Assembly: GCF_023015695.1 (NCBI RefSeq)
Contig: NZ_JALKAS010000002.1
Location: forward strand, 885,120 to 949,119
Direction of reading: 5' to 3'
Length of the DNA stretch: 64,000 bases
DNA from: Jannaschia sp. S6380
GTDB taxonomy: Bacteria > Pseudomonadota > Alphaproteobacteria > Rhodobacterales > Rhodobacteraceae
The position numbers and the translations under genes were made by a program. Of this stretch, positions 18,760 through 27,328 are shown piece after piece; the stretch's first letter is position 1, and each line of letters starts with the position of its first letter. The notes below the pieces were generated by a model that searched no databases, was not told the DNA's origin, and worked only from the letters and a program-made list of their open reading frames with translations.

Positions 18760-18836
18760 GCGCTGGTAGCTCAGTTGGATAGAGTACTTGACTACGAATC
18801 AAGGGGTCGGGGGTTCGAATCCTCCCCAGCGCGCCA
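18760..18836 (+). tRNA. tRNA-Arg (anticodon ACG)
   Basis: A 77-nt cloverleaf. The acceptor stem GCGCTGG/CCAGCGC is followed by discriminator G and an encoded CCA. The anticodon stem CTTGA/TCAAG encloses the loop CTACGAA, giving anticodon ACG, which is normally deaminated to ICG for CGU, CGC and CGA codons. The T arm contains GGTTCGAATCC. Confidence 0.97.
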
Positions 18837-18857
18837 TTTTCCCTACATTTCAGTGTC

Positions 18858-19976
18858 TTAAGGCAATGGCCCCGTCTGCCATAGCCTGACTTTCAGGCCC
18901 CCGTGCGGCACCACCGGTCCCGGCGGGCCGAGGGGCAGGTTCATCGCGCCGATCAGTGACGCCTCGGTCGTCACGATGCCGACCCGCCAGCCGCCGAACC
19001 GCTCCCGCAAAGATGTGCCCAAGGCACTGTAGAGCGGGAATAACTTAGCCCTCTCCCCGATCCGCGTGCCGTAGGGTGGGTTCGCGATCACCAGCCCCGG
19101 GGGACCCTCGGGCGGGGCGATCTCGCTGACACTGGCTTTCTGGAACGTCACCAGATCCGCCACGCCCGCCCGTTCGGCATTGGCGCGGGCGGCCGTGAAG
19201 GCGCCGGCATTCCGGTCCGATCCCCGGAACCGTTGTGTCGTCCGTGTCCTGTCGACCGGCTGGCGCATCTCGGTCCATTGCGCGGCGTCGAAACTCGCGA
19301 GCTGCTCGAATGCGAAGGTCCGTCCGCGCCCGGGCAGCAGCTCCGCCGCCATTTCCGCCGCCTCCAGAACGAAGGTGCCCGAGCCGCACATCGGGTCGAA
19401 GACCGGTTCATCCCCCGAGAACCCGCATTGCCTCAAGAACATGGCCGCCATCGTCTCGCGGATGGGGGCCTTGCCGATGGCGGGTTTGTGACCTCGCTTG
19501 TGCAGGCTCTCGCCGGAGGTATCGACACTCAGGATCACGAGGTTGTCGTCGATCCGTGCCTTGATCGTGACCTCCGCTTTGGCCGAGACCGCGACCCCCG
19601 CACTCTCCGCCAGCGCCGTCTCGATCCGCTGCTGCGCGGCGCCGGCGTGATAGATCTTGGATTTACGGTTTGTCGTCACGTCCACGCGCACCGGGACGTC
19701 GGCGCGCAGAACCGTCAGCCAGGGGAACTTTCGCGCCCGTTTGTCCAATTGTGCCAGATGGAAGGCACGGAACGCGCCGATGCGGGTCAGGACGCGGACG
19801 GCGCCGCGCAGCGTCAGATTGGCGCGCCAGACCTCCGGCCAGCCGCCCTCGATCACGACTCCGCCGCGATCCGGACGCGGGTCCCGAAAGCCGGCCTCTC
19901 GGGCCTCGTCGGCCAGGGCGCCCTCCAGCCCGGGCGGGCAGGCCAGGAAAATCTCGAAAGATCCGCCGTCAGCCAA
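18858..19976 (-). CDS. THUMP-domain class I SAM-dependent RNA methyltransferase
   Basis: A 372-residue methyltransferase of the RlmL/Trm14-like group. An N-terminal ferredoxin-like plus THUMP region (about 5-160) is followed by a Rossmann methyltransferase domain with [15 protein letters not shown] (about 203-217) and the catalytic motif IANPPYG. It probably makes N2-methylguanine in rRNA, but the target base is not certain. The start codon appears to be TTG at 19976, which overlaps the end of prs by 8 bp. It is the second gene of the prs operon. Confidence 0.88.
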   Translation of the reverse strand: MADGGSFEIFLACPPGLEGALADEAREAGFRDPRPDRGGVVIEGGWPEVWRANLTLRGAVRVLTRIGAFRAFHLAQLDKRARKFPWLTVLRADVPVRVDVTTNRKSKIYHAGAAQQRIETALAESAGVAVSAKAEVTIKARIDDNLVILSVDTSGESLHKRGHKPAIGKAPIRETMAAMFLRQCGFSGDEPVFDPMCGSGTFVLEAAEMAAELLPGRGRTFAFEQLASFDAAQWTEMRQPVDRTRTTQRFRGSDRNAGAFTAARANAERAGVADLVTFQKASVSEIAPPEGPPGLVIANPPYGTRIGERAKLFPLYSALGTSLRERFGGWRVGIVTTEASLIGAMNLPLGPPGPVVPHGGLKVRLWQTGPLP

Positions 19977-20994
19977 AGGCGAGGCCGGGATAGAGCGGCT
20001 CGTATATCGGCTCCAGCGTCGCGGTGTCGAAGAGGGAGGACACCGATGTCCCGTTCCAGATGTTCAGAATCGCCTGGGTCAGCATCGGTGCGGTCGGCAC
20101 GATACGAATGTTCGGGCAATCCTTCACCGGCTGCGGCGGCTCGATCGAGTCGGTGATGACCAGCGACTTCAATTGCGACTTGGTGATCCGTCCGACGGCG
20201 GGGCCCGACAGGACGCCATGGGTGATGTAGGCGTGCACCTCGGTCGCGCCCGCGTCGATCAGCACGTCGGCGGCCTTGCACAGCGTCCCGGCGGTGTCGC
20301 AAATATCGTCGACGATGATGACCTTCTTGCCGGAGACGTCGCCGATCACGGTCATCTCGGAGACTTCGCCCGCTTTCTCGCGCCGCTTGTCGACGATGCT
20401 CAGCGGGGCGCCGATCCGTTGGGCCAACTCGCGCGCCCGGGCGACGCCGCCCACGTCGGGCGACACGACCGCGACATCGTCCATCGCGCCTTTGAAATGG
20501 TGCAGAATGTCGAGCGCGAAGATCGGCGAGGCATAGAGATTGTCGACGGGGATGTCGAAGAACCCCTGGATCTGCGCGGCATGCAGGTCCATCGTCAGGA
20601 CCCGCTCGACCCCGGCGCTCGCGATCAGGTTGGCGACCAGCTTGGCGCTGATCGGCGTCCGTGCCTTCGTGCGACGATCCTGCCGGGCGTAGCCGAAATA
20701 GGGGATGACCGCCGTGATCCGCGCCGCACTGGACCGGCGCAGCGCGTCCGCGATGATGAGCAGTTCCATCAGGTTGTCGTTCGCGGGGTTCGAGGTCGGC
20801 TGGACGATGAACATGTCCTCGCCGCGCACGTTCTCGAACACCTCGACGAAGATTTCCTGGTCGTTGAATACCTCGACCCTGGCATCGACCAGGCCGGTCC
20901 GAACGCCGCGGTGCATCGACATCCGTCGGGTGATGGCTTGGGCGAGGGGACGGTTTGCGTTGCCGGAGATGATCTTCGGATCGGGGCTGGGCAT
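19969..20994 (-). CDS. prs: Ribose-phosphate pyrophosphokinase
   Basis: A 341-residue enzyme that makes phosphoribosyl pyrophosphate from ribose 5-phosphate and ATP for nucleotide, histidine and tryptophan synthesis. Motifs: [11 protein letters not shown] (ATP site), [17 protein letters not shown] and the PRPP loop [12 protein letters not shown] placed the start at [14 protein letters not shown]. An upstream extension of the frame runs into the divergent promoter region. The 88 bp to the divergent isomerase gene presumably hold both promoters. Confidence 0.97.
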   Translation of the reverse strand: MPSPDPKIISGNANRPLAQAITRRMSMHRGVRTGLVDARVEVFNDQEIFVEVFENVRGEDMFIVQPTSNPANDNLMELLIIADALRRSSAARITAVIPYFGYARQDRRTKARTPISAKLVANLIASAGVERVLTMDLHAAQIQGFFDIPVDNLYASPIFALDILHHFKGAMDDVAVVSPDVGGVARARELAQRIGAPLSIVDKRREKAGEVSEMTVIGDVSGKKVIIVDDICDTAGTLCKAADVLIDAGATEVHAYITHGVLSGPAVGRITKSQLKSLVITDSIEPPQPVKDCPNIRIVPTAPMLTQAILNIWNGTSVSSLFDTATLEPIYEPLYPGLAFG

Positions 20995-21082
20995 CGGTGT
21001 CCTCGCGAATCGTCCCGGGCGCAATTGCGCCTCGCCTAGCACCGCGCTTACCCTCCGGCCAGCCACAACCACGGAGCGGGCC

Positions 21083-21673
21083 ATGCAGATCGATTACTAC
21101 TTCGCGACGATTTCGCCTTATACGTATCTCGCGGGCACCCGCCCGGCCGAGGTCGCGGCCCGTCACGGCGCGACTCTGAACTACAAGCCGCTGTCGATCA
21201 TGGACCTGTTCGCCCGGACCGGCGGGACCCCCCCGAAGGATCGCCACGAAAGCCGCAGGGAATACCGCCTGATCGAGATGCGCCGCTCCGCCGCCAAGCT
21301 GGGCATGCCCATCAACCTGCAGCCGGCGCACTGGCCCACGAACCCGGCCCCGTCCTCCTATGCGATCATCGCCGCGAGTCGGGACGGATCCGGCGATATG
21401 GCGGAACTCGTGGCCGGGATCACGCGGGCCTGCTGGGTCGAGGAACGCGACATCGCCGAGGACGACGTCATCGCCGATTGCCTGCAGGCCGCCGGGTTCG
21501 ATCGCGGTCTGGTCGACAAGGGCATGATGGCGGGGGCGGAGACGTATGCCCGCAACCTGGAGGAAGCGGTCGCGGCCGGCGTGTTCGGTGCGCCCTTCTT
21601 CATCGTCGGCGACGAAAAGTTCTGGGGTCAGGACAGGATCGACGACCTCGACACTCATCTCGCCCGGGCCTGA
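21083..21673 (+). CDS. 2-hydroxychromene-2-carboxylate isomerase family (DsbA-fold) protein
   Basis: A 196-residue thioredoxin/DsbA-fold protein of the HCCA isomerase/kappa-GST group. It starts [18 protein letters not shown], where DsbA would have its CxxC motif; here the serine of SPYTYL is the likely active-site residue that binds glutathione. [19 protein letters not shown] near the C terminus carries the cis-proline loop and the family tail. It probably acts in cytoplasmic aromatic degradation or a glutathione-linked reaction; the substrate is unknown. Confidence 0.88.
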   Translation: MQIDYYFATISPYTYLAGTRPAEVAARHGATLNYKPLSIMDLFARTGGTPPKDRHESRREYRLIEMRRSAAKLGMPINLQPAHWPTNPAPSSYAIIAASRDGSGDMAELVAGITRACWVEERDIAEDDVIADCLQAAGFDRGLVDKGMMAGAETYARNLEEAVAAGVFGAPFFIVGDEKFWGQDRIDDLDTHLARA

Positions 21674-21997
21674 ATTCCGCAGGGACGGCGAAAGGAAACG
21701 CCGTGAAAGGTCCCTTCGGCGCAAACGGGTCGACCCTCTAGGGGGTCGACCCAGCGGCGAACCATGGCGACCGTCAGGCAAGTATTCCCGAGGACCTGTA
21801 TATACAGGTGGGCGCCGGATAACGCGGCCAGGACCGCGACAGAGCCAGCTCCCTCGGAATTGCTTAAGGCCACCGGAATTTTGCCCAGGCGACGGGAAGC
21901 ACAGAAGCACCGCACGCCCGATGTAGGCGCCGCGGCCGCACCCCGCAAGGGCGGCGGGCGACTGGACTTTTGTTCACCTTTCATTCACACAGCCCGG
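21674..21997. other. 324-bp intergenic region with two perfect palindromes
   Basis: I see no convincing gene here. There are two notable structures. First, a hairpin with 10-bp arms GGGTCGACCC separated by 6 nt (21727-21752), which could act as a transcript end for the isomerase although no T-run follows. Second, a 16-bp perfect palindrome, ACCTGTATATACAGGT (21794-21809). The downstream end holds the LexA-like site reported separately. Confidence 0.5.
21972..21986 (+). promoter_or_regulatory. Candidate LexA (SOS) operator upstream of mmcB
   Basis: The sequence reads GTTC-(7 nt)-ATTC. The alphaproteobacterial LexA box is GTTC-N7-GTTC, so there is one mismatch in the second half-site. It ends 11 bp before the ATG of mmcB. 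MmcB belongs to the SOS-linked mutagenesis genes of Caulobacter, so the context supports the call. Confidence 0.45.
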
Positions 21998-22450
21998 ATG
22001 ACGCCCGAGATGCTTCAGCCCGGACAGTTGCTCGCCAGGGGCGTGGCCCGCCATCTGCGGGACCGGGACTTCATGTGCCTGGAGGAGTTTACGCCCGATC
22101 GCGGCAAACGGGTCGATGTCATGGCGCTGGGTCCCAAGTGCGAGTTCTGGATCGTCGAGTGCAAGTCGAGCCGGGCCGATTTTACTTCCGACACGAAATG
22201 GCAAGGCTATCTCGAATGGTCGGACCGGTATTTCTGGGCCGTCGACACGGCGTTCCCCGTCGATCTTCTGCCGCCCGAGACCGGGTTGATCCTGGCCGAC
22301 CCGTTCGGTGCGGAGGTCGTGCGCATGCCCGATGTCACACCGGTCGCGCCCGCGCGTCGCAGGGCCCTTTTGATGAAGTTCGCACGTTGTGCCGCCGGTC
22401 GCCTGCACGGGCTGCGGGATCCGATGCTGGCGACGCGGGAAGGGGCCTAG
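21998..22450 (+). CDS. mmcB: MmcB family DNA repair protein
   Basis: A 150-residue protein of the MmcB family, which resembles restriction-type nuclease folds. The core is EFTPDRGKRVDVMALGP followed by WIVECKSSRADF; the D...ECK arrangement is the PD-(D/E)xK nuclease pattern. In Caulobacter the gene is linked to DNA damage mutagenesis. The ATG at 21998 is the first that gives the conserved N terminus MTPEMLQPGQ; the frame is open further upstream. Its 3' end overlaps the convergent small gene by 4 bp. Confidence 0.82.
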   Translation: MTPEMLQPGQLLARGVARHLRDRDFMCLEEFTPDRGKRVDVMALGPKCEFWIVECKSSRADFTSDTKWQGYLEWSDRYFWAVDTAFPVDLLPPETGLILADPFGAEVVRMPDVTPVAPARRRALLMKFARCAAGRLHGLRDPMLATREGA

Positions 22451-22632
22451 CCGGCGGTGTCGACGATGGCGGCCGCGGCGCGGATCTCCTCGGCGATCTC
22501 GCGGGCTTCGTCGGGGTCGAAATCCATCGAGATCTCGGCGCCCCCGCTTTCCACGAAGATGCGGACCATCCCCTGATCGGTCGGTCCGATTTGCAGGTTC
22601 GCCACGGCGTCGGATTGATCGTTTATGCCCAT
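22447..22632 (-). CDS. Small conserved protein (DUF6324-like)
   Basis: A 61-residue acidic protein, MGINDQSDAVANLQIGPTDQ at the N terminus and FDPDEAREIAEEIR near the C terminus. I associate it with a small family found in Rhodobacteraceae (DUF6324 by recollection); no function is known. It is convergent with mmcB (4-bp overlap) and divergent from the GNAT gene 47 bp away. The ATG at 22632 fits the conserved N terminus better than the upstream extension. Confidence 0.65.
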   Translation of the reverse strand: MGINDQSDAVANLQIGPTDQGMVRIFVESGGAEISMDFDPDEAREIAEEIRAAAAIVDTAG

Positions 22633-22679
22633 GGGTCCGGGTCTAGACATCGCTCTGGTCGCGCGCAAGGCTGCACGCC

Positions 22680-23168
22680 ATGGCATGCGATACCATCACC
22701 TTGCGCGATCTGGAGCCCGGCGATGCCGGCTGGGTGGCTATGCGTCACGGCGAGCTTTATTCGGCCGACGAGTCTTATGACATCGGGTTCGAGGGGCTGG
22801 TGGCAGGGATCCTGTCGGACTTCATCGCCTATCGCGGCACCAAGGATCGCGCCTGGATCGCGGTCGATCCAGACGGGGTGCGGCAGGGCTGCGTGTTCTG
22901 CGTCTGGCCCGACGACGCGACGGCCAAGCTGCGCATGTTCCTGGTGGAGCCCGCGATGCGCGGGTCGGGTCTGGCGCAGCGAATGCTGGACGAACTGCTG
23001 CTGCATGCCCGCGCCAACGCGGCCCAGCGCCTGATCCTCTGGACCCATGCGAGCCATGTCGCGGCCGGCCGTCTTTACGCGCGCAACGGCTTTCGGATGG
23101 TCGACGAGTTGCCGGTGGTCGCGTTTGGGCAGCCCACGGTCGAACAGAACTGGGAACTTCCGCTCTGA
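22680..23168 (+). CDS. GNAT family N-acetyltransferase
   Basis: A 162-residue acetyltransferase. The GNAT core is visible: ITLRDLEPGDAGWV (beta1), LRMFLVEPAMRGSGLAQRML (the acetyl-CoA motif, with RGSGLA) and AAGRLYARNGF at the C terminus. The TxxxHxxAxxLYxxxGF pattern resembles the acetyltransferase half of MarR-GNAT fusion proteins, but no MarR domain is present here. The substrate is unknown. Confidence 0.85.
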   Translation: MACDTITLRDLEPGDAGWVAMRHGELYSADESYDIGFEGLVAGILSDFIAYRGTKDRAWIAVDPDGVRQGCVFCVWPDDATAKLRMFLVEPAMRGSGLAQRMLDELLLHARANAAQRLILWTHASHVAAGRLYARNGFRMVDELPVVAFGQPTVEQNWELPL

Positions 23169-23211
23169 TCGATCAGGTGTCCGGCACGTGCCGATGGGTC
23201 TTCCGACGCCC

Positions 23212-23239
23212 TTGCGCCGCGCAGGACGCTTCGCTAAAC
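23212..23239 (+). promoter_or_regulatory. Candidate promoter of tRNA-His
   Basis: TTGCGC (-35, 23212-23217) and CTAAAC (-10, 23234-23239) are separated by 16 bp and end 10 bp before the mature 5' end of the tRNA. Confidence 0.45.
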
Positions 23240-23249
23240 GGCCCCGAGT

Positions 23250-23326
23250 GCCGGCGTAGCTCAGTTGGTTAGAGCGCCTGATTGTGGATCAGGAGGTCCC
23301 CCGTTCGAGCCGGGGCGCTGGTACCA
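23250..23326 (+). tRNA. tRNA-His (anticodon GTG), without G-1
   Basis: A 77-nt cloverleaf. The anticodon stem CCTGA/TCAGG encloses loop TTGTGGA, anticodon GTG. The acceptor stem GCCGGCG pairs with CGCTGGT (two G-U pairs). The base before position 1 is T, not the near-universal G-1, and the discriminator is A73 rather than C73; CCA is encoded. This odd identity pattern is known from a clade of alphaproteobacteria with a matching divergent histidyl-tRNA synthetase. Confidence 0.95.
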
Positions 23327-23347
23327 TCCTCCGACACTTCCGTTTCG

Positions 23348-25411
23348 CTAGAACAGGACGATATCGCCCGCCTGAACCTCGGCGTCGTTCTCGAACCGTG
23401 CGACCAGGCGCTTGCCCGCGATGCCCGTCCCGTCCTCGTCGAACCAAAGCCGTCCGCTTTCCTGGTGGAAGACGAACCTGTCGTTCGCATCGCCGGCCAC
23501 CAACCCTTCGGTGAACCGTGCACCGGCCAGCGTCCCGGCGTTCAGCCCGGATCCGTCCGTCAGGTAGAGCGCGATTTCCAGACGGTCGGCCTCGTCCGGC
23601 CCGTTGGTGTTGAAATCGACGATGCTGTCCGCGCGGCTGTTGCCGAATGCTTCGCGGAAGATGAAGGCATCGTCGCCATCGCGTCCGCGCATCCTGTCCG
23701 CGCCCCCGCCGCCGTCAAGCCGGTCATCCGCGAAGCTGCCCTTGATGAAGTTGTCCTGCGCGTTGCCGACGCCGTGCAGCCCGTCGGGTCGGTCGCCGGA
23801 CCGGGTCAGGATAAGGCGTTCGACGTTTTCGGACAGCTCGTAATCCGACCGCGACCGGACGATGTCGATCCCGGCATCCGCTTCCTCCTCGACGCGGTCC
23901 TTGCGGCTGCGCACGATGTAGAGGTCGCTGCCCTTGCCGCCCGCCATCTCGTCATGGCCGTGGCCACCGTTCAGGGTGTCGTCGCCGTTGCCGCCGGTCA
24001 TCGTGTCGACCCCGTCGCCGCCGAACACCCGGTCGTCGCCGCGCCCGCCCGACAGATAGCTGCCGCCGTCGCCGGTCGCCCGCAGGATATCGTCGCCGTC
24101 GCCGCCGAACATCTCGGTTCCGCTGCCGCCGGTCAGGGAATCGTCGCCCACGCCACCCAGCAGGATATCGCCCTCACCCACCGCCGTGATCGTGTCGTTG
24201 CCGGTCAGACCGAAGATCGCGTCCGCGGCGGCGGTGCCGACCAGGACGTCGTTCGGGTCGTCGAACTGGTCCCCGGTGATGGTGTTGTCGAAGATGCTGC
24301 CCAGACCGGTCATGTTCTCCAGCAACTCGCGCAATTCGCCCAGCTTGCCGGTCATCTGGTCGACGGCGTCCGAGACGCGGTCGATTATCGGCTGCAGCGC
24401 GTCCCTGAGGTCGTCGATGATGTCGAAGATCGGCTGCAGCGGCGCCAGTAGCTTGTCGCCCAGCGAATTGACCGCGGCATTCAGATCGAAGCCCAGCCCG
24501 GCCAACAGGTCCAGCACCAGGTCCTCGACGAAGTTCTGTACGACCGCGATGGCATTCCCGATCGTCGCGATGATCTCGCCCGGGTTGACGACCACGGCGG
24601 GCGTGATGACCGGATCGGTCCAGTAGCCGCCCGTCCAGCCGACGAAGGGCACCCAGACGCGCGGGACCCAGACGGACGGAATGACCGTCACCGCCGGGAT
24701 CACGGTATAGTCCTGAAACAGCGCGGTCTCGATCGTGGTAAACGCGTCCTTGATCGGGGCGAAAGCCGCGTCGATGACGTCGCCGGCATCGTCGAGCAGG
24801 GACAGATCCGGCATCAGGTTCGCGATCTGCCGCGCCGCGTCGTCGACGGCACCCCGGGCATCGCGCAGCGGATCGAGAATGGAATCCTGCAGCGCGAAAT
24901 AGTCGTCCAGACGATCCTTGTAGTCGTCCATCCGGAAGCCGAGGCGCGTGCCGTCGACATTCTCGGATCCGAGGCTGAGTTTGAGGTTTTCCGCCTCGGT
25001 CGTCTGCAGGTCGTTCACGACGCTCAGTGCCGTGGCCGCGCCCTTGACCGCCGTCATGACCTTGACGCCCTTGTCGGTCAGGTTCTTGGCGGGGCGCAGG
25101 TCGATGTCCAGGTCCCACAGGATGTCGGCCTGCTCGTTCATCCGCTCGACCGTCGTGCCGGCGACGCGGTCGAATGTCTTGACCGCGCGGCCGATCCCAT
25201 AGGGGATCGCGGACAGCGGAGTGATCAGCGTCTTCGGCAGATCGAGCGGCGCGGCGATCCCGTTGAGTTCGGCCGCGATCGCCGCCGGCGTGTCGAGCCC
25301 GGCCTTGAGGAGCGTCAGTCCCTTCGACACATCCCCGACCAGGTCGGTCATCGCGACGACATCCTCGGTGAAACGCGCCTGTTTGCGCGCGAACGCGTTG
25401 CCTGTCGTCAT
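23348..25411 (-). CDS. RTX-type calcium-binding protein with uncharacterised N-terminal domain
   Basis: A 687-residue protein, probably secreted by a type I system. Residues 1 to about 385 form a mostly helical region of unknown family, without a signal peptide, interrupted near 235-270 by a Pro/Val/Trp-rich patch (VIPSVWVPRVWVPFVGWTGG). Residues about 400-510 hold RTX nonapeptide repeats such as GGVGDDSLTGG and GGNGDDTLNGG, which bind calcium. The C terminus resembles the serralysin-type end (FIFREAFGNSRADSIVDFN, then DIVLF), where the secretion signal lies. No ABC transporter or membrane-fusion gene is nearby. The stop lies 21 bp from tRNA-His. GGGGGA precedes the ATG. Confidence 0.85.
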   Translation of the reverse strand: MTTGNAFARKQARFTEDVVAMTDLVGDVSKGLTLLKAGLDTPAAIAAELNGIAAPLDLPKTLITPLSAIPYGIGRAVKTFDRVAGTTVERMNEQADILWDLDIDLRPAKNLTDKGVKVMTAVKGAATALSVVNDLQTTEAENLKLSLGSENVDGTRLGFRMDDYKDRLDDYFALQDSILDPLRDARGAVDDAARQIANLMPDLSLLDDAGDVIDAAFAPIKDAFTTIETALFQDYTVIPAVTVIPSVWVPRVWVPFVGWTGGYWTDPVITPAVVVNPGEIIATIGNAIAVVQNFVEDLVLDLLAGLGFDLNAAVNSLGDKLLAPLQPIFDIIDDLRDALQPIIDRVSDAVDQMTGKLGELRELLENMTGLGSIFDNTITGDQFDDPNDVLVGTAAADAIFGLTGNDTITAVGEGDILLGGVGDDSLTGGSGTEMFGGDGDDILRATGDGGSYLSGGRGDDRVFGGDGVDTMTGGNGDDTLNGGHGHDEMAGGKGSDLYIVRSRKDRVEEEADAGIDIVRSRSDYELSENVERLILTRSGDRPDGLHGVGNAQDNFIKGSFADDRLDGGGGADRMRGRDGDDAFIFREAFGNSRADSIVDFNTNGPDEADRLEIALYLTDGSGLNAGTLAGARFTEGLVAGDANDRFVFHQESGRLWFDEDGTGIAGKRLVARFENDAEVQAGDIVLF

Positions 25412-25471
25412 GATCTGATCCCCCGCTTTAGATTCAGAGGATTACGCGGTTAAAGTTTACGCAACGTCAAG

Positions 25472-25485
25472 TGACGTGAACGTCA
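25472..25485 (-). promoter_or_regulatory. Inverted repeat TGACGTGAACGTCA upstream of the RTX gene
   Basis: Two 6-bp half-sites, TGACGT and ACGTCA, are separated by GA, 61-74 bp upstream of the RTX start. A third half-site (ACGTCA, 25464-25469) follows directly; read on the minus strand, TTGACG there is a good -35, with CGTAAT 18 bp further as a possible -10. The same 14 bp occur upstream of etfB (56088-56101). Confidence 0.55.
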
Positions 25486-25505
25486 CGTGTCGGGCGGGCG
25501 TGCGC

Positions 25506-26690
25506 TCATTGGAGATCCGAAAAGGCGGCGCGCAGCCTTTCCGTCGCCGCCATCACGTTCGCGCGCGGCGTGGCAAGGTTGAACCGCAGGAAGTTTTCGC
25601 CGCCCTTGCCGAAGGTCGTGCCGTGGGACGCGGCGATCCTGGCGTCCTTTTCGACACGGGCCGTGAACTCCTGTCGTGACATGCCGGTATCGGTGAAGTC
25701 GACCCAGCCCAGATAGGTCGCCTCCAAGGGGGTGGAGCGCAGGCCGGGGATCGCGGCGATGCCTTCATCGAACAGCCGCCGGTTTCCGTCGAGATAGGTC
25801 ATCAGGTCGTCGACCCAGGCCGCACCTTCGGGCGAATAGGCGGCCATGGTCATGAAGAGGCCGAAGGAATTGGGCGACATCCCGAGCGCGCTCATCCGCT
25901 TGGCGAATTGGGCGCGCAGCTTGTCGTCCTGCACGATGACGTTGCCCGAATGGGTCCCGGCGATGTTGAACGTCTTGGTCGGGGCGGTCATCATCACCAG
26001 CCGGTCTTCGATGCCGTCGACGTCGGCCATCGGGATGTGGCGGGATCCGGGGTAGACGAGGTCATGATGGATCTCGTCCGCGACGAGGGTGAGGTCGTGG
26101 CGCTTCGCGAAGGCTGCGAACCCGTCCAGTTCCTCGCGGGTCCAGACGCGACCGTTCGGGTTGTGTGGCGAGCACAGGATCATCATCGTCGCGCCCTCGC
26201 GCGCGACAATCTCGTCCCAGCTGTCGAAATCGGGGACGTAGCGCGTGCTCTCGCGGGCCAGTTCGCATTCCACGACATGCCGGTCGTTTGCCTTAATGAC
26301 GCGAGCGAAGGCATGATAGACGGGGGTGAACAGGACCACACCATCGCCCGGCTCGGACCAGGTTTCGACGCACATCGCCGTCCCGTTGACCAACCCGTGC
26401 GTGGTAAAGATCGCGCCTGCTTCGACGTTCCAGCCGTGGCGTTCCTGCATCCACCAGCGGATCGCCTCGCGATAGGGACCGTCATTGCCGAAATACCCGA
26501 TGAAGCCATGGTCGACCTGGTCCTGCAGCGCCTGCAACACACAGGCGGGCGGGCGAAAATCCATGTCGGCGACCCACATGGCGAGGCCGTCGTCGCCGGG
26601 TACGCCATAGATCTGTTCCATCATGTCCCACTTGACGCAGTGACTCCCGCGGCGGTCGATGATCTGGTCGAAGCGGGGGTCGGCATTCAT
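25506..26690 (-). CDS. MalY/PatB family aminotransferase, putative C-S lyase
   Basis: A 394-residue fold-type I PLP enzyme. WVADMDFRPP near residue 39 is the hallmark of the MalY/PatB branch, followed by SPHNPNGRVWTREEL, the PLP-contact motif VADEIHHDLVYPG, and the lysine motif APTKTFNIAG near residue 235. Characterised members cleave cystathionine or cysteine conjugates to pyruvate, ammonia and a thiol; the substrate here is unproven. The gene stands alone between the RTX gene and the deformylase cluster. Confidence 0.88.
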   Translation of the reverse strand: MNADPRFDQIIDRRGSHCVKWDMMEQIYGVPGDDGLAMWVADMDFRPPACVLQALQDQVDHGFIGYFGNDGPYREAIRWWMQERHGWNVEAGAIFTTHGLVNGTAMCVETWSEPGDGVVLFTPVYHAFARVIKANDRHVVECELARESTRYVPDFDSWDEIVAREGATMMILCSPHNPNGRVWTREELDGFAAFAKRHDLTLVADEIHHDLVYPGSRHIPMADVDGIEDRLVMMTAPTKTFNIAGTHSGNVIVQDDKLRAQFAKRMSALGMSPNSFGLFMTMAAYSPEGAAWVDDLMTYLDGNRRLFDEGIAAIPGLRSTPLEATYLGWVDFTDTGMSRQEFTARVEKDARIAASHGTTFGKGGENFLRFNLATPRANVMAATERLRAAFSDLQ

Positions 26691-26773
26691 GGCATATCTC
26701 CGTCAGGTCGCGGGGACCCTAGCCCCGCCCGCGCCGGTTGCAAGGCGGCGGGGCCCCGACTAGATCGGGCGCG

Positions 26774-27292
26774 ATGAAACGCCCGATCCTCATCCATCCC
26801 GATCCGCGCCTCAAGCAGGTGGCCAGGCCGGTCGCGGACCTGTCAGACGAGCTTCGCCGGCTCGCCGACGACATGCTTGCCACGATGTACGACGCACCCG
26901 GCATCGGGCTGGCCGCGCCGCAGGTCGGCGTGGATGCGCGCCTGGTCGTCGTCGATTGTGTGAAGGAGGAGGGGGAGAGCCCCCGCCCCCTGGTCATGTT
27001 CAACCCCGAGATCCTGGCGAGCAGCGCGGAGACGAACACCTACGAGGAGGGGTGCCTTTCGATCCCGGATCAATATGCCGAGGTGACACGCCCCGCCGAG
27101 GTCGAGGCGCGATGGATCGACGAGACCGGGGCCGAGCGGACCGAAGCTTTCGACGGTCTCTGGGCGACCTGCATCCAGCACGAGATCGACCATCTGGAGG
27201 GGAAGTTGTTCATCGACTACCTTGGCGCGATGAAGCGACAGATGATCACCCGTAAGATGCAGAAGCTGAAGCGCGAGATGGCGCGTGGATAG
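26774..27292 (+). CDS. def: Peptide deformylase (active copy 1)
   Basis: A 172-residue metalloenzyme that removes the formyl group from nascent protein N termini. All three motifs are intact: PGIGLAAPQ (42-50), EEGCLS with metal ligand C94, and HEIDH with ligands H136 and H140 and catalytic E137. Length and the C-terminal helix (KRQMITRKMQKLKREM) match classical class I Def. No clear ribosome site precedes the ATG. It is the first of three paralogues that lead into fmt. Confidence 0.96.
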   Translation: MKRPILIHPDPRLKQVARPVADLSDELRRLADDMLATMYDAPGIGLAAPQVGVDARLVVVDCVKEEGESPRPLVMFNPEILASSAETNTYEEGCLSIPDQYAEVTRPAEVEARWIDETGAERTEAFDGLWATCIQHEIDHLEGKLFIDYLGAMKRQMITRKMQKLKREMARG

Positions 27293-27328
27293 AAAGGGCC
27301 TGGCCAGACCGGCTGGGCGAGCCCGCTC

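Noticed and set aside
21794..21809. Palindrome read as a gamma-proteobacterial LexA box (CTGT-N8-ACAG)
   Set aside because: The spacing between CTGT and ACAG is 4, not 8, and alphaproteobacteria use GTTC-N7-GTTC.
23348..24200. Repeats in the RTX gene as a CRISPR or DNA satellite
   Set aside because: The periodicity is 27 bp and encodes calcium-binding nonapeptides; the repeats are degenerate at DNA level and inside a gene.
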